64,000 bases of DNA, from assembly GCA_903860975.1 (NCBI GenBank), contig CAIOSI010000048.1, positions 1 through 64,000 on the forward strand, given 5' to 3'. This stretch comes from an uncultured Alphaproteobacteria bacterium. Lineage in GTDB: Bacteria > Pseudomonadota > Alphaproteobacteria > Caulobacterales > Caulobacteraceae. This document shows, piece by piece, positions 17,690 to 26,496 of the stretch. The position numbers were made by a program, and so were the translations under genes. The notes under the pieces are model-generated. The model had not been told where the DNA came from. It ran no database searches and saw nothing but the letters and a program-made list of their open reading frames with translations. Within the stretch, counting starts at the first letter, position 1; each line of letters begins with the position of its first letter.

Positions 17690-18361
17690 TTACCGGCGAC
17701 GGCCTTCGATCATAGTCTGCACGATGAATAGGTGCTGGAAGCGGCTGCCCGTAAGCGCGTTGATGACCCGAGCCTTCCAGCGAAGCGCAACAAGTGGCCG
17801 GACGCGCTCGACCTCAACGCCGGCACCTTCGAACATCTCGCGGTAGCTCTCGGGCGTGAACCACCGCAAGTGAGTGCGATCCATTACGCCGACATCGGCG
17901 TAGGCAAAGCGGCCGAAGAAAAGTTCTTTCAACACCATCCAGTGTGCGATGTTTGGCGAACTGGCGAACACCCTTCCACCGGGCTTCAGACACTTCACGA
18001 GCAGGCTCAGCGTCGTCCACGGGTCTGTCAGGTGTTCCAGTACTTCGCTGATGATCAGGGCATCGAAGCTGTCTTGGAGCGGTGCAAGGTCCAGTTCCTG
18101 GACGTCACCGACCAGGACGTCACTAAGTACCTCGGACGCCAATGCCGCGGCGTCCCGGTCAAGTTCGATGCCGACGTAGCGACCCGCCTTGCCGGCGGCG
18201 ATGGCCGCCTTGCCTGTCCCGCCGGCGCCGCAGCCCAATTCGAGAATGGCGCCATCCGGACCCGTTTGAAGCCGGGCCACGATATCCGGGCGCGCACCGC
18301 CAAAATAGTGGTTCGGCTTGTCGGCGTAGATCGATGCGATCGAAGATGGTCTGGCGGACAT
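17690..18361 (-). CDS. class I SAM-dependent methyltransferase
   Basis: The 223-residue protein has a Methyltransf_11/23-type domain: motif I ILELGCGAGGTG near residues 39-50, acidic YVGIELDRDA near 63, LIISEVLEHLTDPW near 104, and LKPGGRVFASSPN near 124. The MDRTHLRWFTPES segment is common in the UbiG/sugar methyltransferase type found in polysaccharide clusters. It ends 26 bases from the EpsI gene, convergent with it. Likely substrate is a sugar or lipid-linked glycan, by context only. Confidence 0.82.
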   Translation of the reverse strand: MSARPSSIASIYADKPNHYFGGARPDIVARLQTGPDGAILELGCGAGGTGKAAIAAGKAGRYVGIELDRDAAALASEVLSDVLVGDVQELDLAPLQDSFDALIISEVLEHLTDPWTTLSLLVKCLKPGGRVFASSPNIAHWMVLKELFFGRFAYADVGVMDRTHLRWFTPESYREMFEGAGVEVERVRPLVALRWKARVINALTGSRFQHLFIVQTMIEGRRR

Positions 18362-18462
18362 GATAATTCTGATGTTGTGGGCGAGCGCCGCGGGTGCCCT
18401 GGAATCGGTTCAAGTTTTTTGCAAAGTAGCCGGGCACTGGGGGGTGAACGGGGCTTATATTG

Positions 18463-18711
18463 CTAGAACTTGAGCCCGTGGAAGGGCTTCAGGACGAACA
18501 AAATATAGCCGAGCACGGCGACGACGATCAGCGCGGAAATTGGACCGTAACCGTGGTTGCCCACATAGTTCGCCACAGCGCAGCCAATTGCCGGAGGCAG
18601 ATAGTGCAGGATGGTGTCCTGCGGTTCGCCCTCAGCCATCGAACGTTGCAGGAACAAGACGACCAGCCCGCCAAAGATCGCCACCGTGATCCAGTCGTAA
18701 ACCGTTTCCAA
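18463..18711 (-). CDS. XrtV sorting-system accessory-like small membrane protein
   Basis: The 82-residue protein has two to three hydrophobic segments (DWITVAIFGGLVVLFLQ, LPPAIGCAVANYVGN, ISALIVVAVLGYILFVLKPF) joined by short loops. The METVYDWITVAIF start and the YLPPAIGCAVANY motif match, from memory, a small family found beside XrtV exosortases. Its role is unknown. Here it lies 1.5 kb downstream of the exosortase/EpsI pair on the opposite strand, upstream of the methyltransferase gene with which it may be co-transcribed. Confidence 0.65.
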   Translation of the reverse strand: METVYDWITVAIFGGLVVLFLQRSMAEGEPQDTILHYLPPAIGCAVANYVGNHGYGPISALIVVAVLGYILFVLKPFHGLKF

Positions 18712-18745
18712 TGCCGTTCTCCACCCGCCTAGACATCAGCGTCAC

Positions 18746-19864
18746 ATGCACGATCCATGCCGCCCACGAATCCGCAAACCTGCCACACTTGGACAGACGA
18801 ATACCGTTGATCCTGATGTTAGGCGACCCGCAGATTTGGTTCGAGGTCAATTGGAACAAGAAACGCATTCCTGGGGCGGCGGCCGCCTCCGTAGGTTTCG
18901 CAACGCGAAGGTTATAGCGGCGGTCGGCCTTGCGCTGATCGGCGGATCCTCCTGCGCCGCGCGGGTCGCCGGTCGGAATCCATACGCGCAGCCGGCGCGC
19001 ATGATTCGACTGGATGATGGCCGTGCGATGAACTTCATCTGCAATGGACGAGGATCTCCCACGGTATTGCTCGAGTCGGGTTTTGGGGCCGGGGCCGCTG
19101 CGTGGGGCACTGTGCAACCCGTGCTCGCCGCAAAAACCCGGGTCTGCAGCTATGACCGCGCCGGCTACGGCTTCAGCGATCCCGGACCAATGCCGAGGGA
19201 CGGTGAGGCCATTGCACGTGATCTCGATCAAGCGTTGCGCAAGGCTGGCGAACGCGGTCCGTTTGGCATGGTCGGGCATTCCGCCGGAGGTCTCTACGCC
19301 AGGCTGTTTGCGGCACGGAGACCAGACGAGATCGCTGGCCTCGTGCTGGTCGACACGTCTGTTCCATTTCAGGACCAGCGCATCTCGGGTGTCTTCGGGC
19401 GAAACGCGGGCGGTCTGAATGGTTTACGTCAGAGGCCTGCGACCTGCCTCCGGGCTGTCAAAAAGAAATTGGAGGAGGCGTTGGATGCGGCAGGCTGCTT
19501 GCCGCACGATAGCGCGCAGGCGCGAGCCATCGCCTCTCGGCCCGGTGTCTGGGAGACGCAGCTATCGGAACTCGATACCCTGTTCACCGGCACGTCGGCA
19601 CAAGTTGCCCGCACTATTCCGAACCTTAAGGAGACGCCGGCAATTGTGCTCACCGCCTCGCCCACCGGAACTGCCGCCGGTAGATCCGACCCCGGAGCAA
19701 TTTTATGGCAGGCGCTTCATCGCGAGGTCGCGTCTCAGTTCTTACGTGGGGACCTGCGCCTGGTGAAATCATCCCACCTGATGATGAATGATCGGCCCGA
19801 GGTGGTCGCTGGCGCTGCACTTGAATTGGTTGATGCCTACCGCAAAAAGCCTGCGCAGCTTTGA
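18746..19864 (+). CDS. alpha/beta hydrolase with N-terminal export signal
   Basis: The protein has an alpha/beta hydrolase fold. The nucleophile elbow is GMVGHSAGGLYAR (GHSAG, Ser near residue 170), and a late KSSHLMMNDRPE supplies the likely catalytic His. The early VLLESGFGAGAAAW gives the oxyanion region. The first 55 codons of this frame are unusual. A TTG at 18851 would give a shorter protein beginning just before a basic stretch and a hydrophobic lipoprotein-like signal (VIAAVGLALIGGSSC), which fits better biologically, so the start is uncertain. Cargo and substrate are unknown; similar enzymes are esterases or haloalkane-type hydrolases. It is divergent from the XrtV accessory-like gene. 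Confidence 0.7.
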   Translation: MHDPCRPRIRKPATLGQTNTVDPDVRRPADLVRGQLEQETHSWGGGRLRRFRNAKVIAAVGLALIGGSSCAARVAGRNPYAQPARMIRLDDGRAMNFICNGRGSPTVLLESGFGAGAAAWGTVQPVLAAKTRVCSYDRAGYGFSDPGPMPRDGEAIARDLDQALRKAGERGPFGMVGHSAGGLYARLFAARRPDEIAGLVLVDTSVPFQDQRISGVFGRNAGGLNGLRQRPATCLRAVKKKLEEALDAAGCLPHDSAQARAIASRPGVWETQLSELDTLFTGTSAQVARTIPNLKETPAIVLTASPTGTAAGRSDPGAILWQALHREVASQFLRGDLRLVKSSHLMMNDRPEVVAGAALELVDAYRKKPAQL

Positions 19865-20311
19865 AGCAAGAGAGCGAGGCGCAAAGTTCGAAGACACGCC
19901 GGCCGGCGTCGGCGTTGTGACCCCAATGGGTCGAAATGCGAACGCGGGTACTCCGTCGGGCGTTACCTCGACTTGGATCCACAATCCTACGGCGGGCCGG
20001 ACCATCGCAGGCCGTCCCAGATCCCCCACTATGGGCCCTGGTGCGGGCGGGCGGGATAGAGGCAACAATTCGCCATCAAACGGGGCGGAACAACGGAAGA
20101 TTCATCTGACTCTCGTAAGCTCTAGGACTCTGGAATCAACGTTGAGATCTCCCCTACTCTCGGCGGTCTGATCGGTTGCGATCTTGTCGAACCCCGCTAT
20201 TCGAATAGGGACCCTGTTCACCGGTCCGGAGCATTGTTGTCGATATCCGAAACGCGGCTGACTTACCTTGATGAGCAAGACGAAGCATGAAGTTAGGAGG
20301 ATCGCCCCACG
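19865..20311. other. intergenic region, no gene recognised
   Basis: This 447-base gap lies between the hydrolase gene and the AGE epimerase gene. Short open frames exist on both strands but none shows a recognisable domain or good ribosome site. A strong AGGAGG site at about 20295-20300 belongs to the downstream gene. Confidence 0.4.
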
Positions 20312-21454
20312 ATGGATCTTGCCGAAGCACCCTTTCAAACACTCAGTGCTGCAGTTGATTGGTATACTGACTGGTTTGCTAGGGCTGCACTTCCCTTTTG
20401 GTCGACCGTCGGGTTTGATCAAGAGCGAAACAGCTTCCACGAACGCGTTGGCGGCAGGGGCGGCGACGAAGTGGCTCAGAGAAGAGCAAGGGTTCAGGCT
20501 CGCCAAATCTGGGTGTACGCGACAGCTTCTCGCCTAGGACTCGGCGAAAAACACCTCCGTCTAGCGCAGTCCGCTTACACATCGTTTGTACGGAAATACC
20601 GCCATTCCGACGGCCTTTTCATCACCTCAACCTACGCCGACGGAAGTCCACTCGACGCCACGCCGAGGCTGTACGAACAAGCGTTCGCCTTGAACGCGAT
20701 GGCAGCGCTTCACATCGCTGATCCAGAGATGTCCGAACCACTCGAGGATGCGCAGCGATTGCGCACCGCGCTCGAGCCTTTTCGACACACACGCGGTGGG
20801 TTCCGCGAGGCCGGCCCTCACCCCTTTCAAGCAAATGCAATCATGCATCTCTTGGAAGCTGCGCTAGCGTGGGAAGAGACGGGGCAGCGCGATTGGCTAA
20901 GCCTTTCCGACGAGATCGTCGAGCTTGCCGGCACCCATTTCATTGACGGTCAAGGCGGCTTTCTTCGAGAGTTCTTCGATGCTGCCTGGAGTCCCGCAAG
21001 CGGACTTGACGGGCGCCGCTTGGAACCCGGCCACCAGTTTGAGTGGGCTTGGCTGTTGGACCGATGGGGAAGTGCTCGGGGCAGCATTTGGGCTCGTGAC
21101 GCGTCCGCTGCGTTGTTCAAGATTGGGGAAGCTGGTGTCGATCAAACGAGGAAGGTCGCGGTAAACGGCCTGTGGGATGACCTGACCGTGAGCGATGCAA
21201 CGGCGCGGCTGTGGCCTCAAACGGAGTATCTCAAGGCTTCACTTGCTTTAGGTCATATCGAAAGCAGCATCTTTGCTGCTCAGGGGCTTTGGAGATACCT
21301 CAATGCGCCGGTTCCTGGTGCGTGGCTCGATCTTCAGCAGACCGACGGAACCTTCGTTTTGGAACCTTCACCAGCCAGCTCATTTTACCATATTGCCGGT
21401 CCATGCTTTGCGATGGCGGGAATGCACAAGTCCCGCCCCAACTTCGACCGTTGA
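20312..21454 (+). CDS. AGE family sugar epimerase/isomerase
   Basis: The 380-residue protein fits the N-acylglucosamine 2-epimerase / mannose isomerase (alpha6/alpha6 barrel) family. It has an early VQARQIWVYATAS helix around residues 62-74 and the family signature LEPGHQFEWAWLL around 240-252, which carries active-site His and Glu. A later DATARLWPQTEYLKA holds further barrel residues. These enzymes interconvert sugars such as GlcNAc/ManNAc or mannose/fructose, or their phosphates, in the cytoplasm. Context suggests it supplies a precursor for the exopolysaccharide. The ATG follows an AGGAGG site by about 11 bases. Exact substrate cannot be assigned. Confidence 0.8.
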   Translation: MDLAEAPFQTLSAAVDWYTDWFARAALPFWSTVGFDQERNSFHERVGGRGGDEVAQRRARVQARQIWVYATASRLGLGEKHLRLAQSAYTSFVRKYRHSDGLFITSTYADGSPLDATPRLYEQAFALNAMAALHIADPEMSEPLEDAQRLRTALEPFRHTRGGFREAGPHPFQANAIMHLLEAALAWEETGQRDWLSLSDEIVELAGTHFIDGQGGFLREFFDAAWSPASGLDGRRLEPGHQFEWAWLLDRWGSARGSIWARDASAALFKIGEAGVDQTRKVAVNGLWDDLTVSDATARLWPQTEYLKASLALGHIESSIFAAQGLWRYLNAPVPGAWLDLQQTDGTFVLEPSPASSFYHIAGPCFAMAGMHKSRPNFDR

Positions 21455-21575
21455 TCCAACGCACTACCGCGACCGCGCGCGAATGCCCGGCTGTAAGGTG
21501 ATTAACCGCTCGACGAGCTACGCGCCCATGGTGGTTGGGTGGTGTATTCCACGCGCGGCTGAAACCGCTCACGCC

Positions 21576-21707
21576 ATGCAAAAGGAAACTGAGGCGCGGC
21601 GCGGTCGTCTAGCAGCTATTGCGGTTGCCCCCATCCTGACTCTTTCCGCCGCGGCGGCGCTGACGTTGGCGAGGCAGGCTTCTCGAACCGGCGACAAACC
21701 ATGCTAG
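21576..21707 (+). CDS. possible 43-residue membrane peptide
   Basis: This frame has a basic start (MQKETEARRGR), one hydrophobic stretch (LAAIAVAPILTLSAAAALTL) and a short polar end, just upstream of the TviB-type gene. The ribosome site is poor and no family is recognised. It is listed because the topology is sensible, but chance is likely. Confidence 0.2.
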   Translation: MQKETEARRGRLAAIAVAPILTLSAAAALTLARQASRTGDKPC

Positions 21708-21741
21708 TGACCTCGCGAACCCCACTCCGCGCGAGATCCTG

Positions 21742-23031
21742 ATGCTACTGAACCCCTTCACCCAAACGCCGGTAAGGATCGCCGTGATTGGGTTGGGCTA
21801 TGTGGGGCTACCCCTGGCCGTGGCGTTTGCGGCGGCGGGCAAAGTGGTGGGCTTTGATATCAAGGCCCAGCGGATTGAAGAGCTGCGTGCGGGTGAAGAT
21901 CGGACGCTGGAGGTTTCCGCCAATGAGCTAGCCACGGCGAAAGGGCTGAGCCTCAGCTCCGACCCCGCGGACCTTGCGGCTTGCAACGTCTTTATCGTGA
22001 CCGTGCCGACACCCATCGATGCCCAGAAGCGGCCAGACCTGACGGCACTGATGGCGGCCAGTGAAACGGTAGGCGCGGCGATCTCCAAGGGCGGCATAGT
22101 GATCTACGAGTCCACCGTCTATCCCGGCGCCACGGAAGAAGACTGCGTGCCGTTGGTAGAGCAGGTCTCCGGCCTGACCTTCAACCGCGACTTCTTTGCC
22201 GGCTATAGCCCCGAGCGAGCCAATCCGGGCGACCCGACCCACCGCCTAGCCAATATAGTCAAGGTGACAGCGGGTTCGACGCCTGAAGCGGCAGAGTTCG
22301 TGGACGCGCTCTACCGCACTGTGGTGACGGCTGGAACGCACCGCGCCAGCTCGATCCGGGTGGCCGAAGCTGCCAAGGTGATCGAGAACACTCAGCGCGA
22401 CCTGAACATCGCACTCATCAACGAGTTCTCGCTGATTTTCCAGAGACTTGGCGTTGATACCTCGGAAGTTCTGGCGGCCGCTGGGACCAAGTGGAATTTC
22501 CTGAATTTCCGGCCAGGTCTGGTCGGAGGTCACTGCATTGGGGTCGACCCCTACTACTTGACGCACAAAGCCGAAGCCTTGGGCTACCATCCCGAGGTGA
22601 TCCTCGCCGGCCGCCGGATCAATGACGGTATGGGCGGCTACATCGCCCGCGAATTGGCCGCGGAGTTGGCTCGCCGAGGGACGCCGCTGAAGGGTGCGCG
22701 GGTGCTGGTGATGGGCCTGGCGTTCAAGGAAAATTGCCCCGATCTGCGCAACACCCGGGTGATCGATATCATTCAGCTGTTGGCGGACGGGGGCGCCGTT
22801 GTGGACGTTTGGGATCCTTGGATCGACGCTGCGGAGGCTCGCGAAGAATACGGGCTCGACCTGACTTCGGCGCCTGCGCAGGGCGCCTATGACGCCATAG
22901 TACTGGCAGTGGCGCACGATCAGTTCCGGGCGCTCGGGCCAGAGGCGATCCGCGCGTTCGGAGGCGCGCGATCGGTCCTATTCGACGTGAAGAGCGTCTT
23001 GCCTAAGGATGCGGCCGACCTGCGGCTCTAA
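21742..23031 (+). CDS. tviB: TviB-type nucleotide-sugar 6-dehydrogenase
   Basis: The 429-residue enzyme belongs to the UDP-glucose/GDP-mannose dehydrogenase family, in the TviB/WbpA-like (UDP-GlcNAc or related) branch. It has an N-terminal NAD-binding IAVIGLGYVGLPLA at about residues 13-26, YESTVYPGATEEDCV near 122, and AEAAKVIENTQRDLNIAL near 211. The catalytic cysteine is in GGHCIGVDPYYL near 263, and the C-terminal UDP-binding domain starts at VLVMGLAFKENCPDLRNT. It would oxidise C6 to a uronic acid. Convergent with the uronate epimerase gene (9 bases between stops), the pair resembles TviB/TviC-type supply of an acidic sugar for the polysaccharide. Confidence 0.88.
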   Translation: MLLNPFTQTPVRIAVIGLGYVGLPLAVAFAAAGKVVGFDIKAQRIEELRAGEDRTLEVSANELATAKGLSLSSDPADLAACNVFIVTVPTPIDAQKRPDLTALMAASETVGAAISKGGIVIYESTVYPGATEEDCVPLVEQVSGLTFNRDFFAGYSPERANPGDPTHRLANIVKVTAGSTPEAAEFVDALYRTVVTAGTHRASSIRVAEAAKVIENTQRDLNIALINEFSLIFQRLGVDTSEVLAAAGTKWNFLNFRPGLVGGHCIGVDPYYLTHKAEALGYHPEVILAGRRINDGMGGYIARELAAELARRGTPLKGARVLVMGLAFKENCPDLRNTRVIDIIQLLADGGAVVDVWDPWIDAAEAREEYGLDLTSAPAQGAYDAIVLAVAHDQFRALGPEAIRAFGGARSVLFDVKSVLPKDAADLRL

Positions 23032-23040
23032 CCCAGGCTG

Positions 23041-24051
23041 TCAGCGCCCGAAGTACTCGCGGTACCAATCCACGAAGGCGCTAATACCAACCTCGATCGG
23101 GGTCGAAGGCGCGTAATCAAGCGCGATGCGGGTCTCCTCGACATCGGCTTCTGTGCGGGCGACGTCACCGGGCTGCATGGGCAGCAGGTTGAGCTTGGCC
23201 TTGCGGCCCAGCTTCTCCTCCAGCACCTGGATGTAGCGCATCAGCTCGACGCGTTGGCTGTTTCCGAGATTCAGCACCCGCCAGGGCGCGACACCGCTGG
23301 TGGCCGGGTCGGGCTTCAGGGGATCCCAGTCGGGGTTGATCTGAGCTGGGCGGTCGATGGCGGCGACCAGGCCGTCGACGATGTCGGCGACATAGGTGAA
23401 GTCGCGCTGCATCTTGCCTTCGCCATAGACGTCAATGGGACGTCCGGCGAGGATCGCTTCGGTGAACTTGAAGAGCGCCATGTCCGGCCGGCCCCACGGT
23501 CCGTAGACGGTGAAGAAGCGGAAGCCGGTCGAAGGAATGCCAAAGAGGTGAGAATAGCTGTGCGCCATCGCCTCGTTGGCAAGCTTGGTGGCGGCATAAA
23601 GCGTGATCGGGTGATTGGCGCCGTTGTGGACGTTGAAGGGCAGGTCGCCGTTCGCGCCATAGACCGAGCTCGTCGAGGCATAGACCAGGTGTCTGGGCTG
23701 CACAGCGCGGCAGCCCTCTAGGATGTTCAGGAAGCCTACGACGTTGGAGTCCACATAGGTCGAGGGGCTTTCCAGGCTGTATCGGACGCCGGCTTGGGCG
23801 GCGAGATTGACCACGATGTCGGGCTTCACGTCGGCGAAAAGGGCTGGGACGCGCTCTCGGTCGGCGAGGTTGATTTTGGCGTGGCGGTACCCTGCATGTT
23901 GCTCAAGGATCGCCAGGCGCGCGGATTTCAGCGTCGGGTCGTAGTAGGCGTTAAGGTCATCGAGGCCGACGACAGTGTCGCCGCGCTCCAACAAGCGACG
24001 CGCCAGGTGGAAGCCGATAAATCCGGCCGAACCGGTGACCAAGGTCGTCAT
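23041..24051 (-). CDS. UDP-glucuronate 4-epimerase-like NAD-dependent epimerase
   Basis: I chose the start at 24051, where the dinucleotide motif begins at once (MTTLVTGSAGFIGFHLARRL). The 336-residue short-chain epimerase has catalytic YAATK around residues 149-153, a preceding STSSVYGANG serine segment, and FFTVYGPWGRPDMALFKF, a signature of the UDP-glucuronate 4-epimerase/capsular Cap1J branch. It would convert UDP-glucuronate (or its N-acetyl counterpart) to the galacto-epimer. It pairs convergently with the dehydrogenase gene, whose product it could use. Confidence 0.88.
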   Translation of the reverse strand: MTTLVTGSAGFIGFHLARRLLERGDTVVGLDDLNAYYDPTLKSARLAILEQHAGYRHAKINLADRERVPALFADVKPDIVVNLAAQAGVRYSLESPSTYVDSNVVGFLNILEGCRAVQPRHLVYASTSSVYGANGDLPFNVHNGANHPITLYAATKLANEAMAHSYSHLFGIPSTGFRFFTVYGPWGRPDMALFKFTEAILAGRPIDVYGEGKMQRDFTYVADIVDGLVAAIDRPAQINPDWDPLKPDPATSGVAPWRVLNLGNSQRVELMRYIQVLEEKLGRKAKLNLLPMQPGDVARTEADVEETRIALDYAPSTPIEVGISAFVDWYREYFGR

Positions 24052-24192
24052 GCCGTGTCTAGTTCCTGTGCCGCCAATGTTGGCTGTGCCACCGCCCGCG
24101 ACGAACTTCAAATCCCAACCTCAAAGCGCGGCGACGAGAGCAGATTCCTTCGCTAGAGTCGGATGTTCCAGACTTGAGTTCGCGGGGGCGAT

Positions 24193-26322
24193 ATGCGGAT
24201 TTCCACCCTTGTTGCGGCGGCTGTTGTCACCGCGGCTGGCTTGGCCTCGAGCCAAGCGGCGGCCAAGACCGTCATTACCCACGAGACATTGTGGATGATG
24301 AAGCGGGTTGGAGCGCCGGCGGTAAGCCCCGATGGCAAATGGGTTGTCTTCTCAATCGCTGAGCCCGCTTACGAGACCGACAAGGCAGTCAGCGACCTCT
24401 GGATTGTGCCTGCCGCGGGCGGCGCGGCGCCCCGCCGGTTGACAAATACTAAGGCGGCCGAAGGCGGTGTCGTTTGGTCGCCGGACAGCCGGATGATCGC
24501 GTTTACGACCAAGCGCGAAGGCGACGAGGTTGAACAGGTCTATGTGCTGGATATCGCCGGCGGCGGTGAGGCGCGCAGAGCAACCAGCCTCTCGACCGGA
24601 GCCGCCAATCCACAATGGCGACCGGACGGGCAGGCGATCCTTTTTGAGACGATGGTTTATCCGAACGCTCTGGACGACGAGGCAAACCGCAAGGCCGCGG
24701 CCGAGAAGAAGGCGCGCAAGTACAACGTCCGAACCTACGAGCACTTCCCGATCCGCTACTGGAACGATTGGCTGGACGAGCGGCAGCCGGCGATTCTGGT
24801 GCAGTCGCTGGAGCCGGGCTCGAAGGCCAAGGACATCCTGTCGCCGACCAAGCTTGCTCACACACCGGGCTTTTCGGGCCCCGAGGGCGAGACGTCCATC
24901 TCGCTGTCGCCAGTCTGGAGCCCAGACGGCAAGGAAGTGGTGTTCGCAGCCACTGTCGAGCGTTGGAATTCGGCGTTTAGCGAAGTTGGCTACCAGCTCT
25001 ATCGCCTGCCAGTCGACGGTGGCGGAGAGGCGACGCCGATCACGCCCACCAAGGGCGGATACCGCGCGCCAATCTTCAGCCCAGACGGCAATACGCTCTA
25101 CTTCGCGTTTTCGCGGCGCAACGATGAAGTCTACAGCCTCCCGAGGCTCGAGAGTGTCGCTTGGCCCGCGGGCGGCGAGCCCGGCTTGGTGGCAAAGGAC
25201 TTCGATCGGGAGCCAGAGCGCTTCCAAGTCACGCCAGACGGCAAGACGATCTTTTTCCTGACGCCAGAGGCTGGCAAAACGAACCTCTACAGCGTGCCCG
25301 CGAGCGGCGGGAAGCCGACGCTGATCCTCGAGCCGGCAAATGGTGGCTATGGCGCCCTAACGATCCCGCAGAAATCTGCGAAGCCCGAGTTGATTGCCAC
25401 CTACGGAAGCTCAGTCAGCCCGCAGGAGGTCGTGCGCATAGATCCAGCGGCCAAGTCCCACGCCAATCTGACCAATGTGGACACAGCTCAGGCCGCAGGC
25501 ATCGACTGGGCGCCGCCGCAGCATTTCTGGTTCACGAGCGCTGGCGGCCGGCAGATCCACAATATGATCGTCCTGCCACCGAACTTCGATCCGGCGAAAA
25601 AATACCCGCTCGTCGTGTTCATCCACGGCGGGGCGGCCAGCATGAACCCCGACGCCATCAGCCTGCGCTGGGACTATCACCTGCTGACGGCAAGCGGTTA
25701 CGTGATGCTGATGAGCGACTACACCGGCTCAACCGGCTTCGGTGAGAAGTTCGCCCAGGCCATCAAGCTCGATCCCCTCAAGACGCCGGGCCTTGAGATC
25801 GATCAGGCGGTCAACGAGGCGCTGAAGCGCTACCCGTTTATCGATGGGACGAAGATGTGCGCGGCGGGCGCAAGCTATGGCGGCCACCTGGTCAACTGGC
25901 TGGAAGCCACCACCACCCGATACAAGTGCCTGGTCAGCCACGCCGGCGAGGTCGATCTGCTGACGCAGTGGGGCAGTTCAGACGGCATCTATGGCCGCGA
26001 GGTCACAAACGGCGGACCGGCCTGGGAGAACAACCCGATCTGGCGCGAGCAGAGCCCGATTACCTATGCCGCCAACTGGAAGACCCCAATGCTGCTGTCG
26101 ATCGGCGAGCGGGATTTTCGTGTGCCAATTGGGAACACGCTGGAAAATTGGTCGACGCTGCAGCGGATGAAGGTGCCAAGCCGCCTGCTTGTCTGGCCTG
26201 ACGCCTGGCACTGGATCCTAAAGCCCGAGGATAGCCGCCACTTCTACGCCGAGGTCGACACCTGGCTTGCGCACTACCTCAAGGATGGACCCGCACCTGA
26301 CAGTCCGACCACGACGAAGTGA
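24193..26322 (+). CDS. S9 family peptidase (dipeptidyl aminopeptidase/acylaminoacyl type)
   Basis: The 709-residue secreted enzyme has a signal peptide (MRISTLVAAAVVTAAGLASS, cleavage near QAAA). A WD40/TolB-like beta-propeller with repeated SPDGKxVxF-type blades follows (for example SPVWSPDGKEVVF and IFSPDGNTLYFAF). The C-terminal catalytic domain has Ser in GASYGGHLVNW near residue 560, Asp in GERDFRVPIGN and His in PDAWHWI. It should cleave oligopeptides in the periplasm for nutrition. It is divergent from the epimerase gene and probably independent of the polysaccharide genes. Confidence 0.92.
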   Translation: MRISTLVAAAVVTAAGLASSQAAAKTVITHETLWMMKRVGAPAVSPDGKWVVFSIAEPAYETDKAVSDLWIVPAAGGAAPRRLTNTKAAEGGVVWSPDSRMIAFTTKREGDEVEQVYVLDIAGGGEARRATSLSTGAANPQWRPDGQAILFETMVYPNALDDEANRKAAAEKKARKYNVRTYEHFPIRYWNDWLDERQPAILVQSLEPGSKAKDILSPTKLAHTPGFSGPEGETSISLSPVWSPDGKEVVFAATVERWNSAFSEVGYQLYRLPVDGGGEATPITPTKGGYRAPIFSPDGNTLYFAFSRRNDEVYSLPRLESVAWPAGGEPGLVAKDFDREPERFQVTPDGKTIFFLTPEAGKTNLYSVPASGGKPTLILEPANGGYGALTIPQKSAKPELIATYGSSVSPQEVVRIDPAAKSHANLTNVDTAQAAGIDWAPPQHFWFTSAGGRQIHNMIVLPPNFDPAKKYPLVVFIHGGAASMNPDAISLRWDYHLLTASGYVMLMSDYTGSTGFGEKFAQAIKLDPLKTPGLEIDQAVNEALKRYPFIDGTKMCAAGASYGGHLVNWLEATTTRYKCLVSHAGEVDLLTQWGSSDGIYGREVTNGGPAWENNPIWREQSPITYAANWKTPMLLSIGERDFRVPIGNTLENWSTLQRMKVPSRLLVWPDAWHWILKPEDSRHFYAEVDTWLAHYLKDGPAPDSPTTTK

Positions 26323-26496
26323 TGCGAAACGTGCATCGGGGACAGATCTGAACGCCTAGATTTGCGTTACGCCTTGGCCCATCGAAATCGATGGCCCGTG
26401 GTATGCAGGCGTGCGTTCAGCATCTAGAAGACTGTTCAACTTTGACCGGGCGGAGACGGTGATTCCGCGCGGCAGGTGGGGCTAGGGAGCGTAAGT

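Noticed and set aside
26321..26338. GATGC...GCATC hairpin after the S9 peptidase gene as a terminator.
   Set aside because: The stem is only 5 bp and no T-tract follows.
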